From assembly GCF_042655305.1 (NCBI RefSeq), contig NZ_JBHSLR010000009.1: a stretch of 64,000 nucleotides of DNA; one strand, 5' to 3'. Positions 61,642 through 64,000 of this stretch are shown piece after piece. The position numbers and the translations under genes were made by a program. The first letter of the stretch is position 1. Each line of letters starts with the position of its first letter. This DNA comes from Arcanobacterium_A bovis. GTDB taxonomy: Bacteria > Actinomycetota > Actinomycetes > Actinomycetales > Actinomycetaceae. The notes below the pieces were generated by a model that did not search any database, was not told where the DNA came from, and saw only the letters and a program-made list of their open reading frames with translations.

Positions 61642-62618
61642 TGGTGGATCTCTCCCTTGCCCTCAAGGTTTCAGTTCTTTCGTATGTGCAAAGCCATGGT
61701 CCGATTACGCTAGGTGAGTTAGCTGCGCATTTTCATCGATCTGTGTCGCAAATGCACAAGGAACTCAAAGAACTTTTCGTGGTGGAACTCGTCGATTCTG
61801 AGGGCGGGTTTGTTTCGTCGGTGCCGATTTCAATTGAACTTGAGCCAGATCCGGACGGAATCGTTTCAGTGTCACAACTGGAGGAGCTAGCGCCACCGCT
61901 TTTCACGCTGGCGGAAATTATCGCGTTACTGGGAGCGATCGATTATTTGCTCAGCGCCGCTCAAGAAATGCAGCGACGTTCCTTGCTGCATCTGCGTGCA
62001 ATACTAGTTGATGCCGCACAACAGGCAGGTTTTGGCTCGGCGCTTTGGCCTGCTCCCAGCATCGTTTATTCCCAAGAAGTCACGGGATTATTCGACCAAG
62101 CAATTTCGCAACGCCAAAAAGTTTCGTTCCGCTATTGGAAAGCTAACCGAGGCATGAGAGCAGAGTCAGTTACGGTTTGCGGATTTCCAGTGGCAATCGA
62201 TTCGGGTCACCATCCGCTTGTTGATGTATTTGATGATGAACATGCAGCGATTCACTCGTATCGTTTGGATCGCATTGCCGATGTCTCGATTTCAAACGAT
62301 GTACTTCCTGCGAAGGCATTTCAGCATGCCCAACGAATGGCGAAGAACGAAACAATGGAATTTACCGGGCATGATGTGGTCATTCGGTGCGCACCTAGCG
62401 CACGATGGCTTGCGGAATCAGTTCCCAATGTTCGCTCGGCTGCTGACGACGGCGAATTAGTAATTACGCTACCAATTGCGAATCGTGGGTGGTTACGATC
62501 TGTGCTAGTGCAGCTTGGCAGCGCAGTGCACAGCCTCGAACCACGGTCGTTTTTCGCACAGGACTTCGCTCATATACGCGAGCTTCTTCAATATTATGAG
62601 AACATGGAAGCACGATGA
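61641..62618 (+). CDS. pafC: PafC-like WYL-domain transcriptional regulator
   Basis: 325 residues. N-terminal helix-turn-helix (SHGPITLGELAAHFHRSVSQMHKELKEL, split motif GELAAHF...SQMHKEL) and a WYL domain (QRQKVSFRYWKANRG, VFDDEHAAIHSYRLDRI). Partner of PafB; together they respond to single-stranded DNA in mycobacteria. An upstream TTG (61635) is less likely than ATG 61641, which overlaps the pafB stop. Its own stop overlaps the next start (ATGA). Confidence 0.92.
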   Translation: MVDLSLALKVSVLSYVQSHGPITLGELAAHFHRSVSQMHKELKELFVVELVDSEGGFVSSVPISIELEPDPDGIVSVSQLEELAPPLFTLAEIIALLGAIDYLLSAAQEMQRRSLLHLRAILVDAAQQAGFGSALWPAPSIVYSQEVTGLFDQAISQRQKVSFRYWKANRGMRAESVTVCGFPVAIDSGHHPLVDVFDDEHAAIHSYRLDRIADVSISNDVLPAKAFQHAQRMAKNETMEFTGHDVVIRCAPSARWLAESVPNVRSAADDGELVITLPIANRGWLRSVLVQLGSAVHSLEPRSFFAQDFAHIRELLQYYENMEAR

Positions 62619-62986
62619 TTATATTTTGGATTTTGTTTATTGGGCTTGGTGCTCTGAGCACATATTTGATCATCTTGCTTATCGGATTGTGGACGTCGGT
62701 GCGCGAGCTTTTTGCCGCGGGGAGCGGATTTGCAGCAGCATTTTCAACTCATGCGCTTCCGCATATCCGACACTACGTTCGCTCTCGCTCCGTTTTTGAA
62801 TCACCAGATCGGCGTAGCCTTGCGGCAGTAAAACACAGAGAAGTCGTGGAAGAACGACGAGAGATTCGCGCGCACAAACTTGATCGCGCGGTGCGACGCT
62901 GGGATCAACCCGAAGATTTTGAAACCAGATTCAGCGCGCAACGGCGCGAAGCAGCTAGGAAAATTCGGGAGGAAAACCGAAAGTGA
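62615..62986 (+). CDS. Small membrane protein of unknown function
   Basis: 123 residues. One strong membrane helix at the N-terminus (3-27, WILFIGLGALSTYLIILLIGLW), then a long soluble tail very rich in Arg, Glu and His, probably helical (VVEERREIRAHKLDRAVRRW). It occupies the place where tatA often follows pafC, but it lacks the TatA hinge (FG) and amphipathic helix, so I do not call it TatA. ATGA overlap with pafC and GTGA overlap with the kinase gene show that it is in the operon. Confidence 0.75.
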   Translation: MIIFWILFIGLGALSTYLIILLIGLWTSVRELFAAGSGFAAAFSTHALPHIRHYVRSRSVFESPDRRSLAAVKHREVVEERREIRAHKLDRAVRRWDQPEDFETRFSAQRREAARKIREENRK

Positions 62987-63894
62987 TTATTGGAATTGCG
63001 CTAAATCCTGAATCAGGAGCAGGACGAGCGGAAAAATATCGCTCTCAGTTGCTTAAAGTGGTTGAAGAGTATCCGATCGACGTCGTTTGGCTGGCTGCTG
63101 AAAATGCTGAGGAAGCATTGACGAAAATGCGTTCCGCGGTGATGAGCGGCGAACTTGATGCGCTCGTCGTCGTTGGTGGCGATGGAATGATACACTTTGG
63201 CGTCGAGGCGGTTGGCGACTCAGGGATTCCGCTTGGAATCGTGGCGGCAGGATCTGGAAACGATATCGCGCGCGAGTTTAAGCTGCCAATTCATAATATG
63301 GAAGACTCGCTCCATCAGGTTATTACCTCGCTGTTTGCGCGCAGATATTATGAAGTCGATGCGCTTGAGATTGAGTCGGCAGAGGGCATTAAGCGTGCTA
63401 TGGCGATTGTGAGTCTTGGTCTCGATGCAGATGTTAATGAGCGCACGAACAGGATGAAATGGCCGCGCGGAAATCTGCGTTACGTACGAGCTATTGGTCA
63501 AAGCGTTCGAAACTATCAACCGTATGGCGTGAAAATTTCGGCTAATGGGCATACCGGCGTCGGTTCCATGACCCTTCTTTGCGTGGCGAATACGCGTTAT
63601 GCGGGCGGAGGTTTTGCACTTGCGCCAAGGGCTAAACCAAACGATGGACTTCTCGATGTGGTGATTGCGCGAGGCCTTACGCTAGCCGAATTTGGCTCGC
63701 TATTGCCAAAGCTTGCTGTGGCAAAGCACACGGCAGATGAACGTGTGCACTGTTTCCGAACTTCTGAAATTACGGTAGAAGCGGATACTTGTTATGGCGA
63801 GCATCCGCCTGCCGTGATGGCTGACGGCGAGTACATCTGCAAGCTTCCGGCCACGATTCGCGTTCGACCACGAGCGATCAAACTAGCATTGTAA
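62983..63894 (+). CDS. Diacylglycerol kinase-like lipid kinase (DagK/YegS family)
   Basis: 303 residues. Catalytic domain motifs: NPESGAGRAEKY, VVVGGDGMIHFGVE (GGDG nucleotide loop) and GIVAAGSGNDIAREF. The C-terminal half has SLGLDADVNERTNRMK and a late GEHPPAVMADGEY (catalytic Asp region). Likely phosphorylates diacylglycerol or a related lipid at the membrane. GTG start overlapping the previous stop. helY follows after 7 nt. Confidence 0.92.
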   Translation: MIIGIALNPESGAGRAEKYRSQLLKVVEEYPIDVVWLAAENAEEALTKMRSAVMSGELDALVVVGGDGMIHFGVEAVGDSGIPLGIVAAGSGNDIAREFKLPIHNMEDSLHQVITSLFARRYYEVDALEIESAEGIKRAMAIVSLGLDADVNERTNRMKWPRGNLRYVRAIGQSVRNYQPYGVKISANGHTGVGSMTLLCVANTRYAGGGFALAPRAKPNDGLLDVVIARGLTLAEFGSLLPKLAVAKHTADERVHCFRTSEITVEADTCYGEHPPAVMADGEYICKLPATIRVRPRAIKLAL

Positions 63895-63901
63895 GGCAAT
63901 A

Positions 63902-64000
63902 ATGCGCGATTTCATTACTGAAAATTTCCTCGATAACTTTCGCAGTCGTGGCATTGAACTTGATGATTTTCAAAAAGAAGCAATGGCGGCGCTGGCTGGC
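63902..64000 (+). CDS. helY: Superfamily 2 helicase HelY, 3' end outside the window
   Basis: Only the first 33 codons are present: a start ATG and the typical HelY opening with DDFQKEAMAALAG, the Q-tip region just before the P-loop. The gene order pafBC-...-helY is conserved in actinobacteria. The stop and all later motifs are beyond the window. Confidence 0.8.
   Translation, partial: MRDFITENFLDNFRSRGIELDDFQKEAMAALAG

Noticed and set aside
62615..62986. tatA
   Set aside because: Position after pafC and the single N-terminal helix fit, but there is no hinge FG or typical amphipathic helix, and no tatC follows.

Overview
The window looks like a chromosome segment of an actinobacterium with unusually low G+C for the phylum, about half by eye. 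I infer an Actinomycetaceae-type organism such as Arcanobacterium or Trueperella, but I ran no search. The phylum evidence is gene content and order: ruvAB-yajC-secDF-apt-rel-hisS, an actinobacterial mIHF next to gmk-rpoZ-coaBC-metK-priA-fmt-rsmB-rpe, pafBC, DUF3866, helY, a PriA without ATPase motifs, and an EF-P with the KPGKGPA loop. Many genes start with GTG, and several seem to have leaderless transcripts (a TANNNT -10 box six or seven bases before the start codon).

Layout. 1-8082: recombination (ruvAB), protein export (yajC, secD, secF), purine salvage (apt) and the stringent response (rel). 8039-12487: an AbiEi-like protein, a DUF349 protein, a metallo-beta-lactamase-fold hydrolase and hisS. 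12487-22628: two tandem membrane GTPases, a DEAD-box helicase, an MFS exporter, aspS and a GNAT protein. 22693-25137: an MmpL transporter. 25324-33247: an AT-richer defence island, in which a FitAB-like toxin-antitoxin pair, a type I restriction-modification operon (hsdM-hsdS-hsdR), an unrecognised gene and a Phd/VapC pair lie between conserved core genes. 33350-46676: rarA, rpsD, then a compact run DUF948-alaS-ruvX-mltG-aroE-prepilin peptidase-aroC-aroKB fusion-degenerate kinase-efp-nusB. 46902-56158: mihF through rpe. 56256-58229: an FMN riboswitch in front of a predicted riboflavin importer. 58264-59390: hisE-hisG. 59505-64000: DUF3866 divergent from pafB-pafC, a small membrane protein, a lipid kinase and the first bases of helY.

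How the genes work together. Most are housekeeping genes in tightly packed operons with ATGA, GTGA or 1-nt overlaps. Two metabolic signals stand out. The place between rpe and hisE, where actinobacteria often keep riboflavin biosynthesis, holds a riboswitch-controlled riboflavin uptake system instead. The pyrimidine operon often found between nusB and mihF is missing. With apt, this suggests a host-adapted bacterium that relies partly on salvage, although the shikimate genes and hisE/hisG are kept.

No tRNA, rRNA, CRISPR array, integrase or insertion sequence was recognised. Apart from the riboswitch interval (56159-56445, 287 nt), no gene-free stretch approaches 300 nt.
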